Assembly: GCF_029953285.1 (NCBI RefSeq)
Contig: NZ_JASAOI010000074.1
Location: 1-41,107, forward strand
DNA: 41,107 nt
Origin: Yinghuangia seranimata
GTDB lineage: Bacteria > Actinomycetota > Actinomycetes > Streptomycetales > Streptomycetaceae
Direction: 5' to 3'
Positions 16,865-24,070 of the stretch are shown piece by piece. The notes below the pieces were generated by a model that saw only the letters and a program-made list of their open reading frames with translations, was not told where the DNA came from and ran no database searches. Position 1 is the first letter of the stretch, and the number at the start of each line of letters is the position of its first letter. The position numbers were made by a program, and so were the translations under genes.

Positions 16865-18850
16865 TCATGCGACGTCGCGGGCCTCGGGCGGGGCGGTCGC
16901 GGCGGCTCCGGCCCGGGTGCCCGCGTCCGGTTCCGCTTCGCCGCCGCCTTCGGCCAACCGGGTCAGCACGGTGCGGGCCAGCGCGTCGTTGACGCGGAAC
17001 GCAGGGGCGTCCAGCCGCGGGCGCGCGAACCCGCCGACCGCGGCCCCGCCGGCCGCCCCGTGCCCGACGGCGTGGCGGGCCGGGTGCTCGGTGCCGTCCG
17101 CCGCGATCAGCCGCTGGGTGCCGGGGGCGGTCGCGAGCTTGCCGGTGGCCCGGCCGGTGAGGACCTGCTCGGAGACGTCGCCGCGGGTGTACAGGCGGCG
17201 CAGCAGCGGGTCGCGCGTGCGGGCCAACGACGGTTCCGGCAGCCGCGCGTCGACCAGCGCGCCGGCGCGCACGGTGCCGGGCACCGACGGCGAGCGGGCG
17301 GTGAACGCGCCGTCGATCGCCGCGATCGCAGCGTCCGCCCCCAGGAACCGGACGACCCCGGCCCGGGCGAGCGCCAGCATCTCCTCCAGGCGCGGCCCCG
17401 GCGGGCCGCTCGCCAGATAGCTGAAGAAGCCGTGGAACTCCGGCAGCCCCTGGGCCTGCGCGGAGTCGGCGACCCGCCCCGTGCCGAGCAGCCGGGCGAG
17501 GACGCCGTACGCGGCCAGCAGCCCGTGGATCATCGCGAGGTCGGCACTGTGCCGCGCGTCGGAGCGGCGGGCCAGGTCGGCGGCGAGGTGTCCGTGGAGC
17601 GCGCGCTGCAACGCGTCCCGGTCGGCGAACCGCCGCCCGGCGAGCGGCCGGTCGAGCCGGGCGAGGTCCAGCCGGTCCTCGGCGTCGGGCACGGTGCGCG
17701 CGACCAGCGCGGCCGTCGCCGCGGGCCCGGAGGCGGCGGCGAACGCCGTGGCGAAGTCGTCCCAGGTGCCGGTCGTCCGCTCGCCGTGGGCGGTGAACAG
17801 CCTTTGGTAGTAAGACCATTCGAGTTCGCGCAGCAGGACCGGATGGAGGTCGCGCTCCCACTCCAGCGCCCCGTGTCCGGGTCGGTCGTCGAACGCCTCG
17901 ACGGTGAAGAATTGCGGTCCCGTGGGACGTTCGCCGGTCAGCTCGTAGCCGGTCTTGGCGCGGTAGGGCACGCCGCGCCGCGACGCCGGGTACAGCACCG
18001 GCTCACGCCCGCTGGGCCGGTACACCAGCGTGCCCGCGCCGTCGCGTTCGAAGCGGCCGCCGCGTTCCGACGTGACCCGGACCATCAGGTCGACGAACGC
18101 CAGCCCGATGCCGCGGACCAGCACCGGCGCGCCCGGCGCGAGCGTGTCCAGGTCCTGGTCCGCGGTGTAGCCGCGCGGCACGTACACGAGGCCGTTGTCG
18201 CGCGCGTACGCGGCCAGCCGCTGTTCTTCGGGGTCCGGGTCGGCGTCGAGGTGCCCCTGGGCGAGCACCACCGCGTCGACGGTCAGCTGTGCCCCGCTCG
18301 CGAGCGTCAGCCGCTGCCTGGGCGCCGGCCCGGGGCCCACGGTGTCGGTCAGGTCGACCGCGCGGTCCCGGTGCACCAGCACCCGGACGTTGGGCGGTGC
18401 GGCGGCCGCGGCGGAGCGGAACACCCACGCCAGGTAGGCGCTCATCAGCGGCCGACTGGGAAAGGACACCGGGGTCAGCCGCGCGAGCTCGTCCGCGAAC
18501 GGCAGCAGCGTCGCGTGCGGCCGCCCCTCGCGGAACTCGGCGGCGCGGGCGCGCCCCCACTCCCACAGCGACGGGCCGGGCCGGATCGGACCGGCGCAGG
18601 TGCTCGCCTCGTCCGTGAACAGCGTGACGTCCGACGCCAGCGAGTTGGCCCACAGCAGCGGCGACTGCTCGCGCCGCCACACCCGGCCCGCGCCGGGCGG
18701 GAACGGGTCGACGACGTGGACGCGCAGCGGGCGGGCGCCGAGCAGCCCGGCGGCGTTGGCGCACAGCCGCTCGACGAGCGACGTGCCGCCGGGGCCGGCG
18801 CCGACGACGGCGACCGTGAGCGGCTCGGGCGAGGACGGGGTGGCGGGCAT
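16865..18850 (-). CDS. FAD/NAD(P)-binding protein (NAD_binding_9 type)
   Basis: 661 residues. The N-terminal Rossmann motif VAVVGAGPGGTSLVERL (FAD) begins at about residue 13. VVDPFPPGAGRVWR, then LLWANSLASDVTLFTDE and FPSRPLMSAYLAWVF, are characteristic of the large NAD_binding_9 flavoprotein family, which has few characterised members. A second nucleotide fold with VRGIGLAFVDLMV lies near the middle. A single-component oxidase or monooxygenase role is likely but unproven. Start ATG at 18850 with GGGGGA upstream. It is first in an operon with the ECM4-type gene and sits behind a leader peptide in an organosulfur locus, so a role in sulfur-compound oxidation is a fair inference. Confidence 0.8.
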   Translation of the reverse strand: MPATPSSPEPLTVAVVGAGPGGTSLVERLCANAAGLLGARPLRVHVVDPFPPGAGRVWRREQSPLLWANSLASDVTLFTDEASTCAGPIRPGPSLWEWGRARAAEFREGRPHATLLPFADELARLTPVSFPSRPLMSAYLAWVFRSAAAAAPPNVRVLVHRDRAVDLTDTVGPGPAPRQRLTLASGAQLTVDAVVLAQGHLDADPDPEEQRLAAYARDNGLVYVPRGYTADQDLDTLAPGAPVLVRGIGLAFVDLMVRVTSERGGRFERDGAGTLVYRPSGREPVLYPASRRGVPYRAKTGYELTGERPTGPQFFTVEAFDDRPGHGALEWERDLHPVLLRELEWSYYQRLFTAHGERTTGTWDDFATAFAAASGPAATAALVARTVPDAEDRLDLARLDRPLAGRRFADRDALQRALHGHLAADLARRSDARHSADLAMIHGLLAAYGVLARLLGTGRVADSAQAQGLPEFHGFFSYLASGPPGPRLEEMLALARAGVVRFLGADAAIAAIDGAFTARSPSVPGTVRAGALVDARLPEPSLARTRDPLLRRLYTRGDVSEQVLTGRATGKLATAPGTQRLIAADGTEHPARHAVGHGAAGGAAVGGFARPRLDAPAFRVNDALARTVLTRLAEGGGEAEPDAGTRAGAAATAPPEARDVA

Positions 18851-18989
18851 GGAATCCCCCGGGGAACGGACGGCCGCCCAGCCGGGTCGCGTCACGCGGC
18901 ACCGAGGGTGCGGCGGAGGACGGGGGCGGACGGGCGCGAGGCGTACGGAGAGCGCGCGGGGCGCGGCGGCGAAGACCGGTGCGCAGCCG

Positions 18990-19014
18990 ACGGGCGGCAC
19001 TGGAAGGAGCCCGT
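18990..19014 (-). terminator. hairpin after the FAD-operon leader peptide
   Basis: ACGGGC (18990-18995) pairs with GCCCGT (19009-19014), 6 bp with a 13-nt loop. On the minus strand it begins nine bases after the leader stop. There is no U-tract. It is weak on its own and is listed because hairpins lie at a similar distance after two other leaders. It could be part of an attenuator. Confidence 0.3.
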
Positions 19015-19023
19015 GGGCGTCGT

Positions 19024-19104
19024 CTAGGCGCGCGGACAGGTACCGCCGGCCACTCGACACAGGTCGATGTGGCGGCACGACACGAGGTGGAGGTCCGCAC
19101 TCAC
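19024..19104 (-). CDS. leader peptide upstream of the FAD/ECM4 operon
   Basis: 26-codon ORF, GTG start, containing SCRHIDLCRVAGGTC near its end. The CRHIDLCRVA core recurs, with variations, in three other short ORFs of this window, each ahead of a sulfur-related unit. Short ORFs of this pattern (RRHIDLLRV-type) are known upstream of actinobacterial sulfur genes as putative leader peptides, and Cys-codon uORFs control sulfur genes by attenuation in mycobacteria. Three Cys codons fall in the last 17. The predicted promoter (-10 at 19112-19117) puts transcription start within a base or two of the GTG, so the message may be leaderless. Confidence 0.72.
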   Translation of the reverse strand: MSADLHLVSCRHIDLCRVAGGTCPRA

Positions 19105-19111
19105 GGCATCG

Positions 19112-19141
19112 ACGCTACGAACCCGTCGGACGTGCTGTCAA
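19112..19141 (-). promoter_or_regulatory. promoter of the FAD/ECM4 operon leader
   Basis: On the minus strand, TTGACA (19136-19141, a perfect -35) and TAGCGT (19112-19117) are separated by 18 bp. The expected start point is about seven bases beyond, at 19105 or so, next to the leader GTG at 19104. Its -35 interlocks with the -35 of the opposite promoter inside a 12-bp palindrome. Confidence 0.6.
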
Positions 19142-19148
19142 CGTTGAC
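19137..19148. promoter_or_regulatory. palindrome GTCAACGTTGAC spanning both -35 boxes
   Basis: Perfect 12-bp palindrome formed by the two back-to-back -35 hexamers (TTGACA on minus, TTGACC on plus). A dimer bound here would block or activate both operons at once. It may also be only a consequence of two overlapping -35 boxes. A second small palindrome, ACCTG-T-CAGGT, lies at 19240-19250 downstream of the plus promoter. Confidence 0.45.
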
Positions 19149-19172
19149 CAACTCAGAGGTGTCACGTAGGTT
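19144..19172 (+). promoter_or_regulatory. promoter of the FMN reductase/LLM operon
   Basis: TTGACC (19144-19149), 17-bp spacer, TAGGTT (19167-19172), close to the streptomycete housekeeping consensus. The predicted start near 19179 leaves about 100 bases before the leader ATG at 19280. Within that stretch lies the ACCTG-T-CAGGT palindrome. Confidence 0.55.
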
Positions 19173-19279
19173 CCAAAAGCAGGTTGGCAACGAAGTGGCC
19201 CTATTTCATGGGTAGTTCACAGATCGTTCATAAGTGACGACCTGTCAGGTGAGGGATCGCGAGGGACGGAGGGCGCCTG

Positions 19280-19384
19280 ATGACGCACCGGTCCGCCCGC
19301 ATGCCCGCGAGCGCGCTGCTGTGCGGTCGGCTCTACGTCGACCTCGGGCGCGTCTACAGCGCCGCGTGTAGCTCCGCCGGTTAG
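19280..19384 (+). CDS. leader peptide upstream of the FMN reductase/LLM operon
   Basis: 34-codon ORF with ATG preceded by GGAGGG (six-base spacing). Its C-terminal half reads CGRLYVDLGRVYSAACSSAG, a variant of the leader core with His replaced by Tyr (YVDLGRV), and two Cys codons. It ends 63 bases before the FMN reductase ATG, with a GC hairpin in between. Unlike the divergent leader it has a long 5' region and a good ribosome site. It probably couples ribosome progress at Cys or Arg codons to expression downstream. Confidence 0.7.
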   Translation: MTHRSARMPASALLCGRLYVDLGRVYSAACSSAG

Positions 19385-19396
19385 CCACCGGCTCCA

Positions 19397-19419
19397 GGCC
19401 GCCGTGACCCCCGGCGGCC
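19397..19419 (+). terminator. hairpin after the FMN reductase leader peptide
   Basis: Perfect 7-bp stem GGCCGCC (19397-19403) with GGCGGCC (19413-19419), 9-nt loop, starting 12 bases after the leader stop and ending 28 bases before the FMN reductase start. No U-tract follows. It could attenuate transcription or hide the downstream ribosome site in an alternative fold. Confidence 0.4.
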
Positions 19420-19447
19420 CTGTCCGCGACCCCACCGGAGCACACCC

Positions 19448-20053
19448 ATGTCCTCGATCCTCACCCTGTGGGGCACCCCTTCCGCGGTGTCCCGTACCGG
19501 AATCGTCGCCGAGCACGTCGCGACCCGCCTGGCCGCGGCCGGCCACCGCGTGGACCGGCTCGCCGTGCGCGACCTGCCCGCCACCGCGCTGCTGCACGCC
19601 GACACCAGTGACCCCGTACTCCGCGACGCGCTGCGCCTCGTCGAGAAGGCCGACGCGCTCGTCGTCGCGAGCCCCGTCTACAAGGCGTCGTACAGCGGCG
19701 TGCTGAAGACGTTCCTGGACGTGTTGCCGCAGTTCGCGCTGCGCGGCAAGTCCGTCCTCCCGGTCCTGACCGGCGGTACCCCGGCGCACGTCCTCGCGCT
19801 GGACTACGCGCTGCGCCCCGTGCTGACCTCGCTCGGCGCGACGCACGTCGCACAGGGCTGGTTCGTCCATGAGAGCTTCGTGCACCCCGCGGCCACGCCG
19901 GGCCCGGACCCCGACCCGCACACCGGGGCTCCCGCCGAGCCCGCGGATCCCGCCGACCGGGTCCACCGCGTCGACCCCGACGGTGTCGCCCCGCTGCTCG
20001 AACTCGTCGACGCCTTCTCCGCCCGCCTGTTCGCGGAAGGCGAGGCCCGCTGA
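19448..20053 (+). CDS. SsuE-like NAD(P)H-dependent FMN reductase
   Basis: 201 residues of the flavodoxin-like NADPH-dependent FMN reductase family. SPVYKASYSGVLKTFLDVLP and the following GKSVLPVLTGGTPAHVLALDYALRP are the classic SsuE/MsuE blocks. The enzyme makes FMNH2 for two-component flavin monooxygenases, here almost certainly the two LLM proteins encoded directly downstream. ATG at 19448 follows GGAG with eight-base spacing. A Pro/Asp-rich insert near residues 148-165 (PGPDPDPHTGAPAEPADPAD) is unusual. The ssuE symbol is withheld because the substrate of its partner monooxygenases is not known. Confidence 0.9.
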   Translation: MSSILTLWGTPSAVSRTGIVAEHVATRLAAAGHRVDRLAVRDLPATALLHADTSDPVLRDALRLVEKADALVVASPVYKASYSGVLKTFLDVLPQFALRGKSVLPVLTGGTPAHVLALDYALRPVLTSLGATHVAQGWFVHESFVHPAATPGPDPDPHTGAPAEPADPADRVHRVDPDGVAPLLELVDAFSARLFAEGEAR

Positions 20054-21270
20054 TGCCCGCCGTACGCGACCACGTCCACCTCGCCGTCGCCCTGGAGGGC
20101 GTCGGCCACCACCCCGCCGCGTGGCGCTCCCCGGCCACCCGGCCCGACCGGGTGTTCACCGCCGAGCACTGGCTCGAGCTGGTGCGCGAGGCCGAACGCG
20201 GCGCGCTCGACTTCGTCCGCGTCGACGACGCGCTCGGACTCGGTTCCGACGGCCAGGACCGGCTGCGCGGCCGACTGGACGCCGTCACCGTGCTGGCCCG
20301 GGTCGCCCCGGTCACCGAGCGGATCGGCCTGATCCCGGCCGCGACGACCACCCACACCGAGCCGTTCCACGTCTCCACCGCGCTCGCCACACTGGACTTC
20401 GCGTCGCGGGGCCGCGCCGGATGGTGGGCCAAGCCGTCGACGACCGAGGAGGAGACCCGGCTGTTCGGCCGCAAGCCGCTCGCCTCGCCCGGCGAACTCC
20501 AGGACGAGTCTGCGGAGTTCATCGACGTCGTCGGCCGACTGTGGGACTCCTGGGAGGACGGAGCCGTCATCCGCGACGTGCCGACCGGCCGCTTCGTCGA
20601 CCGCGAGCGCCTGCACTACGTCGACTTCCAGGGCACCTACTTCGACGTGCGCGGCCCCTCGATCACACCGCGCCCGCCGCAGGGCCGCCCGGTCGTCGCC
20701 TACTCCGTGACCGACGAGGCGTCCCTGGAGATCGCGGCACGCGACGCCGACGTGCTGTTCATCGACGTCGCCACACCCGGGCAGGCCCGCAAACTGCGGG
20801 CCCAGGCGCACCGGGTAGCCGAGGCCGCCGGCCGCGACCCCGACACGCTGCGGGTCCTCGCGGACGTCACCGTCGTGCTCGGCCGCACGGCCGCCGAGGC
20901 CGGCCGGGCCCGCCGCGACCTCGACGACCTCGACCACGAATCAGCGCCGGGCGCACTGCAGTTCACCGGGACCGCGAGCGGCCTCGCGGACCTCGTCGAG
21001 TCGTGGACCGCGGCCGGCGCCGTGGACGGGTTCACGGTCCTGCCCGCCCTGCTGCCCGACGGCCTGACCCGGCTCGTCGACTCCGTCGTGCCGAGACTGC
21101 GGGAACGCGGCCTGTTCCGCGACACGTACCGCTCCGACACGCTGCGCGGCCACCTGGGCCTCGCCCGCCCCGAGAGCCGCTACGCGCGGCCCACCGCCAC
21201 CGCCACCGCGCCGACGGCCTCGGACGCCCTTGCGCCCGTCGCGCCGGCCACCCCCGTGAGGACGCCATGA
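20053..21270 (+). CDS. LLM-class flavin-dependent monooxygenase 1
   Basis: 405 residues with the bacterial luciferase-like TIM barrel: strand 1 HVHLAVALEG, REAERGALDFVRVDD, VLARVAPVTERIGLIPAATT, ATLDFASRGRAGWWAKPS, LWDSWEDGAVI and a late TASGLADLVESW. Such enzymes use FMNH2 and O2 to cleave C-S bonds or oxidise sulfones, sulfonates or amines. Its ATG overlaps the reductase TGA by one base, so production of FMNH2 supplier and user is coupled. The Ala/Thr/Pro-rich C-terminal tail (about 375-405) is probably disordered. It is less similar to named families than its downstream neighbour. Substrate unknown. Confidence 0.88.
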   Translation: MPAVRDHVHLAVALEGVGHHPAAWRSPATRPDRVFTAEHWLELVREAERGALDFVRVDDALGLGSDGQDRLRGRLDAVTVLARVAPVTERIGLIPAATTTHTEPFHVSTALATLDFASRGRAGWWAKPSTTEEETRLFGRKPLASPGELQDESAEFIDVVGRLWDSWEDGAVIRDVPTGRFVDRERLHYVDFQGTYFDVRGPSITPRPPQGRPVVAYSVTDEASLEIAARDADVLFIDVATPGQARKLRAQAHRVAEAAGRDPDTLRVLADVTVVLGRTAAEAGRARRDLDDLDHESAPGALQFTGTASGLADLVESWTAAGAVDGFTVLPALLPDGLTRLVDSVVPRLRERGLFRDTYRSDTLRGHLGLARPESRYARPTATATAPTASDALAPVAPATPVRTP

Positions 21271-22658
21271 GCCCCCGCAGGCAGATCCACCTCGCCGCGC
21301 ACTTCCCCGGCGTCAACCACCACACCGTCTGGTCCGACCCGACGGCCGGCAGCCAGATCGACTTCGCGTCCTTCGCGCACCTCGCCCGGACCGCCGAACG
21401 CGGCCTGTTCGACTACTTCTTCCTCGCCGAGGGCCAGCGGGTGCGCGAACACCGCGGCCGCATCTTCGACCTGGACGTCGTCGGGCGGCCGGACGCGCTC
21501 ACCGTCCTCGCGGCGCTCGCCGCGGTCACCGACCGGATCGGCCTCGCCGCCACCGCGACCGCGACGTACAACGAGCCGTACGAACTGGCCCGCAAGCTCG
21601 CGTCGCTGGACCACGTCAGCGGCGGACGGGCGGCGTGGAACGCGGTCACCTCGCCCGACGCCTGGACCGGCGAGAACTTCCGGCGCGGCGGCTTCCTGCC
21701 GCGCGGGCAACGCTACGAGCGCGCCACCGAGTTCGTCGACACGGTCCGCGCCGTGTGGGACTCGTGGGCGCCCGACGCGGTCGTCGCCGACCGGGAGGCA
21801 GGGGTGTTCGCCCCCGACGGCGACACCGGCATCGGACGGTTCACCCGCGCCGGGAAGCACTTCGCCATAGAAGGCGCGGCGACCGTCCCGCGCGCCCCGC
21901 AGGGCCACCCCGTGCTGATCCAGGCCGGAGACTCCGACGAGGGACGCGAGTTCGGCGCCGCGTACGCCGACGTGATCTTCACACCGCACGGCGCGCTCGC
22001 CGAACGCCAGGCGTTCTTCGCCGACGTCAAGGGCCGGCTCGCCAAGTACGGGCGGCACCGCGACGAGCTCAAGGTCATGCCCGGCGCGGGCTTCGTGCTC
22101 GGCGCCACCGACGAGGAGGCGAGGGAACGCGCCGAGGAGGTGCGGCGCCACCAGATCAGCCCGCAGAACGCCCTGCACTTCCTCGAACAGGTCTGGGGCC
22201 GCGACCTGTCCGACCTGGACCCCGACGGCCCGCTCCCGGACTTCGACCCCGACGTCGAGGCGCAGGCCGACATCAGCCAGGGCCGCGTCCGGCTGTTCCG
22301 CGACCCGCTCGCGGTCGCCAGGCAGTGGCGCGAACGCGCCGCCGCGCAGGGGCTGAGCATCCGCGAACTGGTCATCGAGGTCTTCGCCCGGCCGGGGTTC
22401 GTCGGCAGCCCGAGCACGGTGGCGGCGCTGATCGACGAGTACGTGCAGTCGGAGGCGTGCGACGGGTTCATCCTCGTCCCGACCGTGATCCCGCACGGGC
22501 TCGACGAGTTCGTCGAAACGGTGGTCCCGCTCCTCCAGGAGCGCGGCAGCTTCCGCACCGCCTACACCGGCAGCACACTGCGCGACCATCTGGGCCTGGG
22601 CGCGCCCCGCGCCTCCACGCACAGCGAGGGCGCCGAACCCGGCCACCTGGCGGTCTAG
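21267..22658 (+). CDS. NtaA/SnaA/DszA-type LLM monooxygenase 2
   Basis: 463 residues, matching the longer NtaA/SnaA/SoxA/DszA branch of flavin monooxygenases. Family blocks are FARTAERGLFDYFFLAEG-like residues 34-50, RPDALTVLAALAAVTDRIGL, NEPYELARKLASLDHVSGGRA, WNAVTSPDAW, FRRGGFLPRGQRYERATEFV and the Gln-Ala-Gly-Asp-Ser contact PVLIQAGDSDEGREFGA. DszA and the Corynebacterium Seu proteins in this branch act on sulfones or sulfonate esters, others on nitrilotriacetate or EDTA. ATG at 21267 overlaps the previous stop by four bases, with GAGGA upstream. It probably uses FMNH2 from the SsuE-like protein. It is last in its operon, before a strong terminator. Confidence 0.92.
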   Translation: MSPRRQIHLAAHFPGVNHHTVWSDPTAGSQIDFASFAHLARTAERGLFDYFFLAEGQRVREHRGRIFDLDVVGRPDALTVLAALAAVTDRIGLAATATATYNEPYELARKLASLDHVSGGRAAWNAVTSPDAWTGENFRRGGFLPRGQRYERATEFVDTVRAVWDSWAPDAVVADREAGVFAPDGDTGIGRFTRAGKHFAIEGAATVPRAPQGHPVLIQAGDSDEGREFGAAYADVIFTPHGALAERQAFFADVKGRLAKYGRHRDELKVMPGAGFVLGATDEEARERAEEVRRHQISPQNALHFLEQVWGRDLSDLDPDGPLPDFDPDVEAQADISQGRVRLFRDPLAVARQWRERAAAQGLSIRELVIEVFARPGFVGSPSTVAALIDEYVQSEACDGFILVPTVIPHGLDEFVETVVPLLQERGSFRTAYTGSTLRDHLGLGAPRASTHSEGAEPGHLAV

Positions 22659-22679
22659 GGAGGGCCGTTCACGCAGCAC

Positions 22680-22721
22680 GTGCCGCGCGGTCCCGGGGGC
22701 AGGCCCGGGGCCGCGCGGCAC
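22680..22721. terminator. bidirectional terminator after the LLM operon
   Basis: 18-bp inverted repeat with a single G-U pair (22680-22697 with 22704-22721), 6-nt loop GGCAGG, followed on plus by TTTGCTC. It separates the convergent LLM operon and ECM4-type paralogue 2, whose stop is only six bases away. Confidence 0.88.
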
Positions 22722-22726
22722 TTTGC

Positions 22727-23647
22727 TCAGCCGCAGTCCCCGGCCGCGGCCTCCGGCGCGGTGCCGGCGAGCCGGTCCCAGTCGACGATCGGCAGGGTGC
22801 TCCCCGACGCGGCCGGGCCGCGACAGGACGCGCGGTGGTGCTGCGCGATGTGGTCCAGGCGCAGGTTGTCGCGGAACGCCGGAAGCTCGTACAGGCGCTC
22901 GAAGTAGGCCCACAACACCGTGTGTTCGCCGATCCGGCGGACGTCCTCGACCCACAGGTGCCGGCGGTGCACGGCGTCGACGTGCAGCAGCGTCGTCCAC
23001 AGGTGGACGTCCGCGGCCGTGAGCCGGTCGCCGAACAGGAACGGGCTCTGGGACAACCGGTGTTCCAGCAGCCCCAGCGCGTTGAAGACGGTGCCCGTCG
23101 CCTCGTCGTACCGATCGCCCCTGCGGGCCCGGCCGGCCTGCTGCGCGGCCTCCCACACGTCGTCGTCGAACAGCGCGCCGTAGCGGGCGATGCCGTCCGC
23201 CAGCCCGGCCGGGTACAGCTCGGGCCCGGCCCCCTCGAACGCGGTCGCCAGGTCGTACATGATGTCGTCCGCCTGGTTGCTGACGATGCGTCCGCTCCAG
23301 CGGTCCCACAACACCGGGACGGACACCGGGCCTTCGTAGTGGTGCTCGGTGGCCTCGTACGCCTCGCGCAACTGGGCGAACCCACCCACGCTGTCGGGGC
23401 CTTCGCCCGTACGGAACGCCCAGCCCCGGCCGTCCCGCACCGGTGTGACGACGGACAGCGTCACCTTGTCCTCGAGGCCGGCCAGGGAGCGGGTGACCGC
23501 CGCGCGCAGCGAGCGCGGACAAGCGAGCGACACGTACAGGTGATAGCGGTGCGGCACGGCGGTGAAGCCGCTGCCGGGCTCCCGGCCGATGCGGCCCTGG
23601 AAACGGACGGTGCACGGGGCGGCAGAGGTGGGTAGGTGTACGGGCAT
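22727..23647 (-). CDS. ECM4-type glutathione-transferase-like protein (paralogue 2)
   Basis: 306 residues, the same fold and block order as paralogue 1: RYHLYVSLACPRSL (Cys 43), VRDGRGWAFRTGEGPDSVGG, AYEATEHHYEGPVSVPVLWD, SNQADDIM, LTAADVHLWTTLL and a helical C-terminal domain. The Trp after Cys-Pro in the CPW motif is Arg here, so the active-site neighbourhood has changed while the Cys is kept. ATG at 23647 follows GGGAG. It stands alone behind its own leader peptide (23814-23921), apart from paralogue 1, which suggests separate but co-regulated expression. It could act on a mycothiol or other thiol conjugate formed while organosulfur compounds are broken down (inference). Confidence 0.82.
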   Translation of the reverse strand: MPVHLPTSAAPCTVRFQGRIGREPGSGFTAVPHRYHLYVSLACPRSLRAAVTRSLAGLEDKVTLSVVTPVRDGRGWAFRTGEGPDSVGGFAQLREAYEATEHHYEGPVSVPVLWDRWSGRIVSNQADDIMYDLATAFEGAGPELYPAGLADGIARYGALFDDDVWEAAQQAGRARRGDRYDEATGTVFNALGLLEHRLSQSPFLFGDRLTAADVHLWTTLLHVDAVHRRHLWVEDVRRIGEHTVLWAYFERLYELPAFRDNLRLDHIAQHHRASCRGPAASGSTLPIVDWDRLAGTAPEAAAGDCG

Positions 23648-23781
23648 GACAGGACTCCCTGGAGGCCGGGTCGGGCGGGGGCAGGGAAACACGGCCGCCG
23701 GGACTGTGGAGGCGGCGCGCGGGCATACGGGGGCCGGGCTCGAGGCCGGCGGACGCGACGGGACCGGAAGGACCGGGACGA

Positions 23782-23800
23782 GGGGCCTCACGGGGGCCCC
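23782..23800 (-). terminator. hairpin after the ECM4 paralogue 2 leader peptide
   Basis: GGGGCC (23782-23787) pairs with GGCCCC (23795-23800), 6 bp with a 7-nt loop. On the minus strand it begins 13 bases after the leader stop, nearly the same distance as in the FMN reductase unit. No U-tract. Confidence 0.35.
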
Positions 23801-23813
23801 GCCGCACGTGCGG

Positions 23814-23921
23814 CTAGGCCGCGCTGGCGACGCGCAACAGGTCGATGTGGCGGCGCCGGAGGAAACGGCCGGAGACCAGGCGGAGAGGCCGAGGGAAGAG
23901 CGTTCCGCGTGTGCCGCGCAT
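23814..23921 (-). CDS. leader peptide upstream of ECM4 paralogue 2
   Basis: 35-codon ORF with ATG behind a GGGGAGGGGG ribosome site. It ends in RRRHIDLLRVASAA then TAG, the clearest copy of the leader core in the window. It has no Cys codon, so a simple Cys-codon stalling model does not fit this copy; Arg/His/Leu codons or the nascent peptide itself may be sensed. It lies 166 bases upstream of the ECM4 start, with a hairpin shortly after its stop. Confidence 0.75.
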   Translation of the reverse strand: MRGTRGTLFPRPLRLVSGRFLRRRHIDLLRVASAA

Positions 23922-23954
23922 CGCCGTCCCCCTCCCCGGGTTTGCCGTTACCGG

Positions 23955-23984
23955 ATTATTCGCAGGGCGTCCATATACCGTCAA
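23955..23984 (-). promoter_or_regulatory. promoter of the ECM4 paralogue 2 unit
   Basis: On the minus strand TTGACG (23979-23984) and AATAAT (23955-23960) are separated by 18 bp. Both hexamers match the consensus at five of six positions. Transcription would start about 26 bases before the leader ATG at 23921. Confidence 0.55.
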
Positions 23985-24070
23985 GGGCCGTCTTGCCCCG
24001 TAAGATGCGGCGCTTGACGGGGGATTGTCGCTGTATACGCAGCTGGGTCTGCATGAGAGGCACGGGGAAG

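Noticed and set aside
13764-17420. 1218-codon open frame on plus through the MFS, TetR and ECM4 region
   Set aside because: Composition of a shadow frame; crosses both divergent and convergent real genes.
16811-19027. 738-codon open frame on plus opposite the FAD-binding gene
   Set aside because: Gly/Arg/Gln-rich antisense frame; the minus strand has a clear Rossmann motif and family blocks.
19194-19260. Second plus-strand promoter closer to the FMN reductase leader
   Set aside because: TTGGCA and TAGTTC are present but the spacing is wrong; the 19144-19172 promoter is better.
24014-24039. TTGACG and TATACG upstream of the VC0807-family gene as a promoter
   Set aside because: Spacer is only 14 bp, too short for a standard promoter.
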